A DNA stretch of 63,320 nucleotides, from IMG/VR virus record IMGVR_UViG_3300033153_011833, positions 1 through 63,320 of that record. One strand, given 5' to 3'. How positions within the stretch are numbered: position 1 is the stretch's first letter; the number at the start of each line of letters is the position of its first letter. Made by a program: the position numbers and the translations under genes. The notes beneath the pieces were generated by a model that was not told the origin of the DNA, searched no databases, and worked only from the letters and a program-made list of their open reading frames with translations. Shown here in pieces: positions 25,742 to 33,949 of this stretch. Source of the DNA: a virus.

Positions 25742-26851
25742 ATGAATGCTGTAGATAAAATTTTAAGAGCCCGTTCGATACTCATTTTAGACCATCCTTT
25801 CTTCGGCAGCTTGGCACTTCGTTTGGATTTGGTCGAAGACAACTCGTTTGAAACGATGGCAACCGACGGACAAACACTGCAATATAACTCTAAATATGTT
25901 GACAAATTATCCATTAAGGAAATGTTGGGTGTGTTAGCCCACGAGGTTATGCATTCGGCATTGGGTCATATTTGGAGACAAGGTAATCGAGACCATCAAA
26001 AATGGAATATAGCAGCAGATTATGCCATCAACCATAGCTTGATTACCACAGGTTTTACCTTGCCTGATGGAGTATTAGTAAATAATGAATATGCAGATTT
26101 ATCTGCTGAAGAAATTTACAGTTTGCTGGAAGACCAAAATCAAGGCCAAAGCCAAAATCAAAATTCCTCAAATAAATCCGACCCTGGTAAATGCGGAGCA
26201 GTCCTACCCGCAGAAAATAAACAACAAGAAAAAGAAATAAAAGCGAAATGGCAAGCAGCAGTAAACCAAGCTGTCCAAATAAGCAAAGGCAGTTTGCCCG
26301 ACAACGTTAAAAGACAAATTCAAAAATTTCTAAATCCTGAAGTGCCCTGGCATATTTTGCTTAGGGATTTTGTAGAACATAATGCCAGGAATGATTATAA
26401 TTGGGCAAAGCCATCAAGAAGATATCTATATCGAGATTTGGTGCTGCCAAGTTTAATCAGTGAATCTCTCCCTAAAATAATCATTGCAATAGACACGTCG
26501 GGCAGTATTAACAATAAAGCATTGACAAAGTTTGCTACCGAAGCTTCCAATGTTTTAGAAAGCTACGACACCACTATCGAAGTGATATATTGTGATGCCA
26601 AAATCCAAAAGAAAGAAGTGTTTACGAGAACAGATATGCCACTGAAAATGAATCCCAAAGGCGGGGGAGGTACAGATTTCCGACCTGTATTTGACCATAT
26701 TGAAAAATATGAAGAGCCACCGTCGTGTTTGATTTATTTCACTGATATGTACGGTCAATTTCCAAATCAAACCCCCCCATATCCTACTATGTGGTTAGCT
26801 ACAGAAAAAAATAGAAAAGCACCGTTCGGCATAACCGTCAATTTCAAGTAA
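25742..26851 (+). CDS. DUF2201-like putative metallopeptidase with VWA-like domain
   Basis: The start ATG 25742 follows AAGGAG; an upstream in-frame ATG lies inside the ATPase gene. The 369 residues combine a zinc-type HEVMH (residues about 67-71) with a C-terminal VWA-like domain that has the MIDAS signature DTSGS (IIIAIDTSGSINNK) and a late YFTDMYG. In between is a Gln/Asn-rich linker. This is the two-domain architecture of DUF2201 proteins paired with MoxR ATPases. The HExxH could bind zinc; peptidase activity is not established. Confidence 0.8.
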   Translation: MNAVDKILRARSILILDHPFFGSLALRLDLVEDNSFETMATDGQTLQYNSKYVDKLSIKEMLGVLAHEVMHSALGHIWRQGNRDHQKWNIAADYAINHSLITTGFTLPDGVLVNNEYADLSAEEIYSLLEDQNQGQSQNQNSSNKSDPGKCGAVLPAENKQQEKEIKAKWQAAVNQAVQISKGSLPDNVKRQIQKFLNPEVPWHILLRDFVEHNARNDYNWAKPSRRYLYRDLVLPSLISESLPKIIIAIDTSGSINNKALTKFATEASNVLESYDTTIEVIYCDAKIQKKEVFTRTDMPLKMNPKGGGGTDFRPVFDHIEKYEEPPSCLIYFTDMYGQFPNQTPPYPTMWLATEKNRKAPFGITVNFK

Positions 26852-26875
26852 TTCTAAAAACAAAAGGAGAACAAC

Positions 26876-27637
26876 ATGTCATCGAAAAAAACAAAAAGAA
26901 GAAAGTTAATTTGGTATTCAGATGAAGAAAGAGCATCTAAACAACATTTATGGGACACTAATCCATTAGTAATTATGGCACGAGAGATTCAAAAACAGAG
27001 TTGGTTCAAAGGCGATATCCAATTAGGCATTGGGAATCAAATAAGGCACCCCAACACCCAAAAAAGCAACCCTATCGACCAAGCAAAAATCGTCTTTGAA
27101 AAAAACGGAGTCCTCAACACACAATTACAATTAACTGAAATATACAAAAATGTTAAAATACAAGTTCTTGTCACATGGTTATTCAAGGAATACCGATGCG
27201 GCATACATCTCTACAAACCCTCAACTCAAACGTATTATCCTCGAGGCCTTTACTGTACCGGGAAAAAAACAAAATCAAAATACGTTGATGGGGTACTTAA
27301 AAGGATTAAAGATGCATTTGATGAAGGATACCAAAAATCAGAAGCCATTTCCATCCAAGAGCAACAGCAAGCAGCCAAAAAAGCGGAAAGAGTAAAATTT
27401 CACGAGGACCTTTCTGATGCCCTCGGCGTTGAGCTAAAAACTATGCCTTTCAGAAAAAATAAATTTGAATATGGACAAAATAGGGCTTATGGATTAAGTT
27501 TTTCTCTCCTCAACGAACAGGAAGACTTTTTCGGAATTACATCAATCAAAGGCAAATTTAGTAGGGAAGAAATAAAACAATTCATCAAAATCATCGGAGG
27601 TAACCCAAGAGCAATCAGAAACCGCTTAATTCAGTGA
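26876..27637 (+). CDS. Unknown protein following the MoxR trio (253 aa)
   Basis: A 253-residue protein with a basic N-terminus, a middle strand-rich part (NVKIQVLVTWLFKEYRCGIHLYKP), a Gln/Ala/Lys-rich helix, and a C-terminal sheet (GLSFSLLNEQEDFFGITSIKG). No catalytic motif is visible. It has its own AGGAG ribosome site. It may belong to the trio or just follow it; I do not recognise a family. Confidence 0.65.
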   Translation: MSSKKTKRRKLIWYSDEERASKQHLWDTNPLVIMAREIQKQSWFKGDIQLGIGNQIRHPNTQKSNPIDQAKIVFEKNGVLNTQLQLTEIYKNVKIQVLVTWLFKEYRCGIHLYKPSTQTYYPRGLYCTGKKTKSKYVDGVLKRIKDAFDEGYQKSEAISIQEQQQAAKKAERVKFHEDLSDALGVELKTMPFRKNKFEYGQNRAYGLSFSLLNEQEDFFGITSIKGKFSREEIKQFIKIIGGNPRAIRNRLIQ

Positions 27638-27680
27638 AGTAAAAAATCAATCACTACAATATCATAGAAAGGATTCAAAA

Positions 27681-27827
27681 ATGAAAAACAAACGACCTAT
27701 AAGAAAATCACCGTTGACCCAAAAAGATATAATGCTTCATTGTATCGAAATAGTCAAAACCGATAATTCCATCAAAACCAAAACATTCCAAATGATGAGA
27801 AACCGATTTGTAAGAACCTTCAATTGA
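27681..27827 (+). CDS. Small basic protein (48 aa)
   Basis: AAAGGA lies before the ATG. The protein reads MKNKRPIRKSPLTQKDIML and ends in MRNRFVRTFN; it is basic with no Cys and no membrane segment. A DNA- or RNA-contacting role is possible. It precedes the XRE-family regulator gene by eleven bases. Confidence 0.5.
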   Translation: MKNKRPIRKSPLTQKDIMLHCIEIVKTDNSIKTKTFQMMRNRFVRTFN

Positions 27828-27838
27828 AAGGAGAAAAA

Positions 27839-28069
27839 ATGACAAACTCATATAATTTTAGAAATCAAATTAAAATACTTATGGAAAGGAGAAAAATAAG
27901 TATAGCCAAACTAGCCCGAAAAACCGATATTCATCAAGAAACCATTTATCGATATTTGCGGGGACAGTCCGAAATATCCGCAGCTAACCTCGAAAAAATT
28001 CTAAATTTCCTAAATTCAAATGAAAGGGAGGAAAATCATGGAAAACGCAATAACCAAAACCTATTATGA
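27839..28069 (+). CDS. XRE-family helix-turn-helix regulator (76 aa)
   Basis: The start ATG follows AAAGGAG. The protein has a classic HTH: IKILMERRKISIAKLARKTD, then IHQETIYRYLRGQSEISAANLEKIL. It would bind DNA as a dimer. Its end overlaps the sigma-like gene by 32 bases, so the two are translationally coupled. It is the only repressor-like gene seen, but with no integrase there is no evidence for lysogeny; it more likely times early transcription. Confidence 0.85.
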   Translation: MTNSYNFRNQIKILMERRKISIAKLARKTDIHQETIYRYLRGQSEISAANLEKILNFLNSNEREENHGKRNNQNLL

Positions 28070-28571
28070 TACGGAAAATTTAATAAACAAAATTGTCTGG
28101 AAATTTTACCAAAAGTACGGAGGAGATATCGAAGAATGGAAAGCCATAGCCAATTTATCATTTGTATCCACCTACAAAAAATACAATAAATCCAAAGCAT
28201 CCTTTCCTACATGGCTATACCATTGCATATGGTATAGCCTATTAGAAGAACTCCAAATTCAAAATAAACAAATTCCACAAAATATCTTAAGCATAGAAGA
28301 TAATCATACCATCAAGAAAATCATCATTGAAGACAAAAAAAACCATTCCTTTTCTGCTTTAGAATTTTTAGACGGGTTACATGAAGATGCAAAAACAATC
28401 ATTAAACTGATTTGGAATCCAACTGATAAACTAAAAAAAGCCAAAATAAAACCTGGACCGCACCCTTGCCATATGCGAAAAACCTTATTTGATTATTTAC
28501 AAACTATAGGATGGAGCAAATCACAAATAAAAAAAGCATTCGAAGAAATTACAAGAATAATAAATAATTGA
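28038..28571 (+). CDS. Sigma-70-like (region 2) protein
   Basis: The start ATG 28038 has GAGGG upstream. The 177-residue protein has a region 2-like stretch: DIEEWKAIANLSFVSTYKKYNKSKASFPTWLYHCIWYSLLEEL, which corresponds to the core-binding and -10 recognition helices of sigma factors. A C-terminal helix-rich part (WSKSQIKKAFEEITRIINN) could be a reduced region 4. It overlaps the XRE gene. A role as a late-gene sigma factor fits the lack of obvious late promoters in the virion operon; that link is inference. Confidence 0.65.
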   Translation: MENAITKTYYDTENLINKIVWKFYQKYGGDIEEWKAIANLSFVSTYKKYNKSKASFPTWLYHCIWYSLLEELQIQNKQIPQNILSIEDNHTIKKIIIEDKKNHSFSALEFLDGLHEDAKTIIKLIWNPTDKLKKAKIKPGPHPCHMRKTLFDYLQTIGWSKSQIKKAFEEITRIINN

Positions 28572-28590
28572 AAATTTATAAGGTTTCACA

Positions 28591-29961
28591 ATGGCTAAAC
28601 TCAAAAAACTACAATACCAAATAGAAGCCGTACGACTAATGGAACGATACAAAGGACGGGTTCTGCTAGCAGATGAAATGGGATTGGGAAAATCAATAGA
28701 ATCGTTGCTATGGGCAAAACGACACCCAAAACTTCGTCCCATAATAGTTATTTGCCCAGCAACTCTCAAATGGGTATGGAAATCTTTTGCAAACCAAATT
28801 TTGAATACGAGATGTGATGTATTAAACGGCACCTCCCCACCAAAATCAAATTGGGCATACAACCATTCTTTTCTAATCATCAATTATGATATTTTGCCGT
28901 ACTGGAAAGAACACCTTAAAAAATTAAAACCAAAGGTACTATTTGTAGATGAGTGCCATTATATTAAGAATCACAAAGCAAAGCGAACCAAAGCTGTCAA
29001 ATCCCTAGCAAAAGATATTCCATACATCATAGCTATCAGCGGGACACCTTTAACTAATAGACCTGCTGAACTATGGAACACCTTACGACTTGTAAGACCA
29101 GACCTCTTCAACGATAAACTAACATTCACAATTCGATACTGTAATCGTAAATGGACTCCTTGGGGATGGGATATAAGCGGGGCTTCGCATTTAGAGGAGC
29201 TTCATAAAAATCTCAAAGCAACTATGATGATACGTCGATTAAAAAAGGATGTATTAAAAGAATTACCAGATAAAATTAGAATCACTGTCCCATTTGAAAT
29301 TGAAAGAGCCGAATATGATGAAGCAGTGAATAATTTTTTAATGTGGTTATCAAAAAAATCAATTGCCAAAGCCAATCGAGCATCAAATGCTCAACAACTT
29401 GTCAAAATGGGGTACTTAAAAAGATTGGCTGCTCATCTTAAAATGAAATCTGTAATATCCTGGGTTGATAACTTCCTAAAAGAATCCGACGGAAAATTAG
29501 TATTGTTTGCAATTCACAAAAGTATAATAAAAACTCTTCATAATAAATACAAAAACATCAGTGTAATTATTGATGGCAAAACACCCAACATACATAGAAA
29601 AAAAATTGTTCGTAGTTTTCAAACCAATCCACACATAAGGATTTTTATAGGCAATATCAAAGCAGCCGGTGTGGGGATAACATTAACAGCAGCAGATTCA
29701 TTAGCTTTTGTTGAATTAGATTTTGTGCCCGGAAATCATACTCAAGCCGAAGACCGAATTCACAGAATAGGACAAAAAAAAGCAACCAACATATATTATC
29801 TAATAGCAAAAGATTCAATTGAGGAATCGCTGTGCAAAATCCTGCAAAAGAAACAAAAAATAATCAACTCCACTTTGGATGGAGACAAAAAGAAAAGCCA
29901 ATTAACCACATTTAACGAGTTAAAAAAAGTATTCATAACATCAAAAAGAAATAAAAAATAA
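28591..29961 (+). CDS. SNF2-family helicase 1
   Basis: A 456-residue superfamily 2 helicase. Motif I is LADEMGLGKSIES (residues about 26-38), motif II is FVDECHY, motif III is ISGTPLTNRPAELW, and the C-terminal lobe has GVGITLTAADSLAFVELDF and the SNF2 box QAEDRIHRIGQKK. It would use ATP to translocate on double-stranded DNA. Many phages encode such a helicase beside primase genes for fork remodelling or recombination. A second, divergent SNF2 gene lies at 42331..43665. Confidence 0.9.
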   Translation: MAKLKKLQYQIEAVRLMERYKGRVLLADEMGLGKSIESLLWAKRHPKLRPIIVICPATLKWVWKSFANQILNTRCDVLNGTSPPKSNWAYNHSFLIINYDILPYWKEHLKKLKPKVLFVDECHYIKNHKAKRTKAVKSLAKDIPYIIAISGTPLTNRPAELWNTLRLVRPDLFNDKLTFTIRYCNRKWTPWGWDISGASHLEELHKNLKATMMIRRLKKDVLKELPDKIRITVPFEIERAEYDEAVNNFLMWLSKKSIAKANRASNAQQLVKMGYLKRLAAHLKMKSVISWVDNFLKESDGKLVLFAIHKSIIKTLHNKYKNISVIIDGKTPNIHRKKIVRSFQTNPHIRIFIGNIKAAGVGITLTAADSLAFVELDFVPGNHTQAEDRIHRIGQKKATNIYYLIAKDSIEESLCKILQKKQKIINSTLDGDKKKSQLTTFNELKKVFITSKRNKK

Positions 29962-29962
29962 A

Positions 29963-30835
29963 ATGGACTTACTCAAAATCTTAACATCTTTTGATATACC
30001 ATATAAAACAGAAGGACATCACCACTGTCGTGAAGGATGGATAAATATTGATTGTCCTTTTTGTGGAAAAGATACTCACAAATGGCATATGGGATATTCA
30101 ATAGAAGGAAATTATTTCAATTGTTGGCGATGTGGTCATCATCGTCTAATTGATACCCTTATGGAAATAACTGGATTATCATATGCAAAGTGCAAATCCA
30201 TTCTCAAAAACACAGAACCCACCAAAAAGAAAAAGAAAAAACCAATTCACGGTCAATATAAACCACCATTAGGAATAGGCAAACTGCTAAAAGCCCATCG
30301 TAAGTATTTACACGATAGAAATTTTAACCCCCAAGAATTAGAATCCCTTTGGAAAATAAAAGGAATAGGAATAGCAAATAGATTATCATGGAGGATTTTC
30401 ATTCCCATCATATATCATAAACAGTTAGTCAGTTGGACTACTCGGACCATTTCAAAATCAAATAATACCACTAGATACATAAGTGCTTCCCCAAAAGAAG
30501 AATCTATACCCCATAAAAACATTCTATATGGAGAGGATTTTGTTAGAAAAACAATTATCATTACGGAAGGTCCTTTTGATGTTTGGAGAATAGGACCTGG
30601 GGCTGTTGCAACTTTGGGAACCAACTACTCCAACGAACAAATGTTTAGGATGACAAAATATCCCAAAAGAATTATATGCTTTGATAATGAACCCGTTGCT
30701 CAAAAACAGGCTGAAAGGCTTTGTGCAGACTTATCCGTCTTTCCAGGGGATACCTTCAATCTTCAATTAGAAGCAAAGGACGCAGCTTCAGCCAGTATAA
30801 AGGAAATTAAAAAAATAAAAAATCTTTTAGAATAA
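29963..30835 (+). CDS. DNA primase (CHC2 zinc finger plus Toprim)
   Basis: The 290-residue protein has an N-terminal CHC2-type zinc finger (CPFCGKDTHKWHMGYSI...CWRCGHH) and a C-terminal Toprim domain with ITEGPFDVWRIG (catalytic Glu) and IICFDNEP (Asp). It lacks a helicase domain, which is supplied separately by the DnaB-like gene. It would synthesise RNA primers at the fork. It starts one base after the SNF2 gene. Confidence 0.9.
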   Translation: MDLLKILTSFDIPYKTEGHHHCREGWINIDCPFCGKDTHKWHMGYSIEGNYFNCWRCGHHRLIDTLMEITGLSYAKCKSILKNTEPTKKKKKKPIHGQYKPPLGIGKLLKAHRKYLHDRNFNPQELESLWKIKGIGIANRLSWRIFIPIIYHKQLVSWTTRTISKSNNTTRYISASPKEESIPHKNILYGEDFVRKTIIITEGPFDVWRIGPGAVATLGTNYSNEQMFRMTKYPKRIICFDNEPVAQKQAERLCADLSVFPGDTFNLQLEAKDAASASIKEIKKIKNLLE

Positions 30836-30845
30836 TTTATTTTTC

Positions 30846-30874
30846 TTGCAATTAACAAAATCCATTATTACAAT
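30846..30874 (+). promoter_or_regulatory. Promoter before the initiator gene
   Basis: TTGCAA (30846..30851), a 17-base spacer and TACAAT (30869..30874) make a plausible sigma70 promoter. The RNA would begin near 30881, just before GGTGTACAAA, and so carry the attenuator-like leader described at 30883..30983. Confidence 0.6.
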
Positions 30875-30882
30875 ACTGGAAT

Positions 30883-30983
30883 GGTGTACAAACAAAACGA
30901 AACAACTCGACAAAATAGAACCTACTGGAGACACCTCCCGGACTCCCTAGTCCTTTTGTACACCTATCTCCAGTAGGTTTTTA
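30883..30983 (+). promoter_or_regulatory. Leader RNA with competing stems (attenuator-like)
   Basis: AACCTACTGGAGA (30919..30931) pairs perfectly with TCTCCAGTAGGTT (30967..30979) and is followed by TTT, a Rho-independent terminator. Its loop holds a small GGACT/AGTCC hairpin and TTTGTACACC (30955..30964), which is perfectly complementary to GGTGTACAAA (30883..30892) at the 5' end of the message. The two long stems cross, so they form either a pseudoknot or a switch. The initiator ATG is 14 bases beyond the U-run. Confidence 0.65.
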
Positions 30984-30996
30984 AGGGATATCAAAA

Positions 30997-31698
30997 ATGA
31001 AAAATGAAAAGTCTTATTATGCCGTTATACCTGCTCCTGTCAGATATTGTCAAAACCTGTCTCCAAATGCAAAATTACTATATGGCGAAATAACAGCACT
31101 ATGTAATAAGGAAGGATATTGCTGGGCGTCCAATAATTATTTCGCCAAATTGTATGGTGTTCATACTATAACAATCAGTAGATGGATTAAGAATTTGGAG
31201 GATAATCATTTTATAATTTGTAAAATGAAAAATAAGAATAAAAGAAGAATTTATATTCATGAACCCTTAGCAAAAATGCTAAGGGGGTTTAGCAAAAATG
31301 CTAAGGGGGTTAAGCAAAAATGCTTAGGGTATAATAATAATATAACTAATAAAACAAATATATCTGTTAAAATGATTGATAAAAGATTTGCCATGAAATT
31401 ATTTAAGTTAGTACGGGCTAAAAGAAAAATAAATATCAATCATCAAAAATGGTCCTGTCATTTTGCAAAATTAAGGGTCAAATCTGGAATAAAAAAACAA
31501 AGAATTGCCAAGGTATTAAATTGGTATGAAAATCATATTGGAGAAAGATTTGTGCCTGTATCATATTCAGCCGGAAGTTTTTGCAGTAAATTTCTTAGAA
31601 TAGAAGATGCCATGAACCGATACATTGAAAATATCGAATCTGGCGAAGCTCCTCTTGTGTATAAAAAACGTATTGTAAAACATACGATTGTCGATTAA
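30997..31698 (+). CDS. Replication initiator-like protein with iterons in its gene
   Basis: The 233-residue protein has an N-terminal winged-helix/HTH (LSPNAKLLYGEITALCNKEGYCWASNNYFAKLYGVHTITISRWIKNLEDNHFI) of the type found in phage and plasmid replication initiators. The middle (residues about 90-110) is LAKMLRGFSKNAKGVKQKCLG, translated from three iterons in the DNA. The C-terminal half is basic and helical. The DnaB-like helicase follows, so this gene is the likely origin-binding protein, like lambda O. Confidence 0.78.
   Translation: MKNEKSYYAVIPAPVRYCQNLSPNAKLLYGEITALCNKEGYCWASNNYFAKLYGVHTITISRWIKNLEDNHFIICKMKNKNKRRIYIHEPLAKMLRGFSKNAKGVKQKCLGYNNNITNKTNISVKMIDKRFAMKLFKLVRAKRKININHQKWSCHFAKLRVKSGIKKQRIAKVLNWYENHIGERFVPVSYSAGSFCSKFLRIEDAMNRYIENIESGEAPLVYKKRIVKHTIVD
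31267..31329 (+). repeat. Three 22-bp iterons (candidate replication origin)
   Basis: Three copies of a 22-bp unit, core AGCAAAAATGCT, lie at 31269..31280, 31291..31302 and 31313..31324, an exact 22-base spacing. Each has an internal dyad: TTAGCA/TGCTAA in the first two and TAAGCA/TGCTTA in the third. They sit inside the initiator gene and are followed at once by an AT-rich stretch (31330..31385), just as in lambda ori. Confidence 0.85.
31330..31385. other. AT-rich stretch beside the iterons (candidate unwinding element)
   Basis: This stretch is almost all A and T (TATAATAATAATATAACTAA and onward) and lies immediately right of the three iterons. In iteron-type origins the AT-rich element is melted by the bound initiator. 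It is coding as well. Role inferred from arrangement. Confidence 0.6.
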
Positions 31699-31719
31699 AT
31701 CAAATATAGGAGTAATGCA

Positions 31720-33120
31720 ATGCGAATAGAGAAAAAAAACAGCAACAAAGAACGACTCATTTTAATAGGAATGATTGTTGACATAAATGTTCTTGGACGC
31801 ATCAATTCTAAATGGCATCAAAACATGTTCAAAAGCAAATGGGCTAATATTGTAGCTAAATGGTGTATCTCTTTTTATCGAAAATATGAAGAAGTGCCTA
31901 TGAATCAGATTGAAAGTTTGTTTGAATCTTGGGCTTCTGAAACTAAGGATAAGCAAATCATATTATTGGTGGAACGTTTTCTTGATTCATTATCAAAAGA
32001 ATATGAAGAGCTTCAAACAGAATCAAACAGTGATTACATTATAGATATTGCAAGTGAATACTTTAATCAAGTAAGAATAGAACGGCTTATCGAATCCCTA
32101 CAAGGAGACCTAGATAATAATGAAATAACCAAAGCCATCAATCGTACGATATCTTTCAATCAAATTGAAATGGGGGTAGGTGAAGGTATAGATGTTCTTC
32201 AAGACAAGATAGCAATAAAAGAAGCCTTAAGAAACAAAAGAAAATCCATTATAGAATTTCCAGGTGCTTTGAATAGGTTTTTGCAACACTCATTTGAACG
32301 AGATTCTTTTATAGCATTTATGGGTTCTGAAGGCCGGGGCAAGAGTTTTATTCTTCAGGAAATAGCATGGCAGGCAATGTTGCAACGAAAGAAGGTGGTT
32401 CTATTTGAGGCGGGAGATATGAGCCAAAACCAAATAATGAGGCGGTTTTTAGTGCGAGCAGCAAGGCATCCGATATTTCCTAAAACAATTGAATACCCAA
32501 AAGCCATTTTTGTAGATGGTAATGGTGAAAAAGAAATAGAGTTTGAAACAAGAAGATTCAAGGAAAAATTAGATTTTAAGATAGCTATGAAAGCTTGTGA
32601 AAGGATTATGAAAAGGAAAATCAAAAGCAAGCATTCGTATCTTAAATTATCAACCCATCCTAATTCAACCCTATCCGTAAATTCTATTCGTAGTATTTTA
32701 GAAAATTGGGAGCAGGAAAATTGGGTGCCTGATGTAATTATAATAGATTATGCCGATATTTTAGATATGTCCTACCCCGGAATGGAAGGACGTGACCGTA
32801 TAAACGAAACATGGAAGCAGTTACGAGCTTTATCACAAATTTATCATTGCCTTTTGATAACAGCCACCCAAGCCGATGCCGCCTCTTATGACTCCAATTT
32901 AATACGAAGGAAGAATTTTTCTGAAGATAAACGAAAATATGCTCATGTGACTGGTATGATAGGGATAAATCAAACGGAGGAAGAAAAAAAGCTAGGAGTT
33001 ACCAGATTAAATTGGCTCAAATTGCGAGATGGGGCATATTTTGAAACCACTTGTGTTTATTTGGTCGGTTGTTTAGACATAGCGAACCCAATGATAAAAA
33101 GTGCTTGGAAAGGGGATTGA
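31720..33120 (+). CDS. DnaB-like replicative helicase
   Basis: The 466-residue protein has an N-terminal helical domain and a RecA-type ATPase core: Walker A GSEGRGKSF (residues about 202-210), Walker B VIIIDYADI (about 343-351), and a late TATQADAAS (sensor-like) with GMIGINQTEEEKKLG. It would be the hexameric fork helicase loaded at the iteron origin. It follows the initiator by 21 bases. Confidence 0.88.
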   Translation: MRIEKKNSNKERLILIGMIVDINVLGRINSKWHQNMFKSKWANIVAKWCISFYRKYEEVPMNQIESLFESWASETKDKQIILLVERFLDSLSKEYEELQTESNSDYIIDIASEYFNQVRIERLIESLQGDLDNNEITKAINRTISFNQIEMGVGEGIDVLQDKIAIKEALRNKRKSIIEFPGALNRFLQHSFERDSFIAFMGSEGRGKSFILQEIAWQAMLQRKKVVLFEAGDMSQNQIMRRFLVRAARHPIFPKTIEYPKAIFVDGNGEKEIEFETRRFKEKLDFKIAMKACERIMKRKIKSKHSYLKLSTHPNSTLSVNSIRSILENWEQENWVPDVIIIDYADILDMSYPGMEGRDRINETWKQLRALSQIYHCLLITATQADAASYDSNLIRRKNFSEDKRKYAHVTGMIGINQTEEEKKLGVTRLNWLKLRDGAYFETTCVYLVGCLDIANPMIKSAWKGD

Positions 33121-33121
33121 T

Positions 33122-33286
33122 ATGGAAGATAGAACTGTACGAGCATTTGTAGAGGAATCGTTACTCAATAGGAGAACGTCCCGCCAAATCTTAATAGTGA
33201 CAAAGAATACTAGGTGGGCATCGCATATTAAGGAAGTAAAAAAGGTGCTTAAGAGTTTTTCTGGAAAAATTAAAAAAAGATTTTAG
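33122..33286 (+). CDS. Small basic protein (54 aa)
   Basis: The ATG follows the DnaB-like stop by one base. The 54 residues (MEDRTVRAFVEESLLNRRTS...) are basic and mostly helical, ending in GKIKKRF. No family is seen. It may be an accessory of the helicase. Confidence 0.5.
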   Translation: MEDRTVRAFVEESLLNRRTSRQILIVTKNTRWASHIKEVKKVLKSFSGKIKKRF

Positions 33287-33351
33287 ATTTTTGATGGATA
33301 AGGCAATAATAGAATATAGGGGCAAAAAGGGATTTTGAAAAGGACGAAAAA

Positions 33352-33804
33352 ATGAAAGATGAAATCAAAAGAGAACTTAAAAAAATTAAAAAACAACACG
33401 GTGGATTGTTAAGAGCTCGTGATGTCGTTAACTATGCAAGGGATAGTAAAACAGCTTTACACAATTGTTTTGAATGGGACGACAAAATAGCTGGTGAAGC
33501 ATATCGCATTCACCAGGCGAGAAGGATAATAAATGTACATGTCGAAATGATGCCAAATGCAACAGAGCCTATGAAAGTTTTTGTTAGCCTAAAAAAAGAC
33601 AGGTGCAAACCTGGAGGGGGTTATCGAGAGATGAAACGTATTATAAAGGTAAAGCCCTGGAGAGAGGCTTTGTTTGAACAGGCGTTAGATGAGTTAATAT
33701 CAATAAAAAAACGATACAAACAAATAAGAGAAATTGTAATTGCTGTAGAACCTGCTATCGATGCAATTATTAAAGCCAAAAAACAAGAAAGGAAAGTTGG
33801 GTAA
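33352..33804 (+). CDS. Conserved phage protein, unknown (150 aa)
   Basis: A 150-residue helical protein with LLRARDVVNYARDSKTALHNCFEWDDKIAGEAYRIHQARRII, a pattern I have seen in many phages next to recombination genes and often to the gene that follows here. There is no catalytic motif. Its stop lies at the beginning of a G-rich pentamer array. Function unknown. Confidence 0.7.
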   Translation: MKDEIKRELKKIKKQHGGLLRARDVVNYARDSKTALHNCFEWDDKIAGEAYRIHQARRIINVHVEMMPNATEPMKVFVSLKKDRCKPGGGYREMKRIIKVKPWREALFEQALDELISIKKRYKQIREIVIAVEPAIDAIIKAKKQERKVG

Positions 33805-33918
33805 GGCAGGTGTGGTACGGTAAGGTTGGGTGGGGTCTGGTCCGGTACGGTGTGGTCAGGTAAGGCAGGTATGGTGCGGTGAGGTCGGGTCTGGTGGGGT
33901 GGGGTGGGGTAAGGCAGG
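33802..33918. repeat. TNNGG pentamer array 1
   Basis: The 117 bases are made only of TNNGG pentamers and three TAAGGCAGG spacers: spacer at 33802..33810, ten pentamers to 33860, spacer at 33861..33869, eight pentamers to 33909, and spacer at 33910..33918. The NN varies (GT, AC, AA, TG, GG, CT, CC, CA, AT, GC, GA, CG). GG every five bases allows two-quartet G-quadruplexes. It begins at the stop of the upstream gene and ends before the next ribosome site. Confidence 0.9.
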
Positions 33919-33949
33919 TAAATTCTAACATTTTGGAAAGAACAGGAAA

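Noticed and set aside
27839-28069. Lysogeny repressor
   Set aside because: The XRE protein is small, in the early operon, and there is no integrase, partition system or operator cluster.
33802-33918. CRISPR array
   Set aside because: The TAAGGCAGG units are too short for repeats and the blocks between them are themselves repeats, not unique spacers. No cas genes are present.
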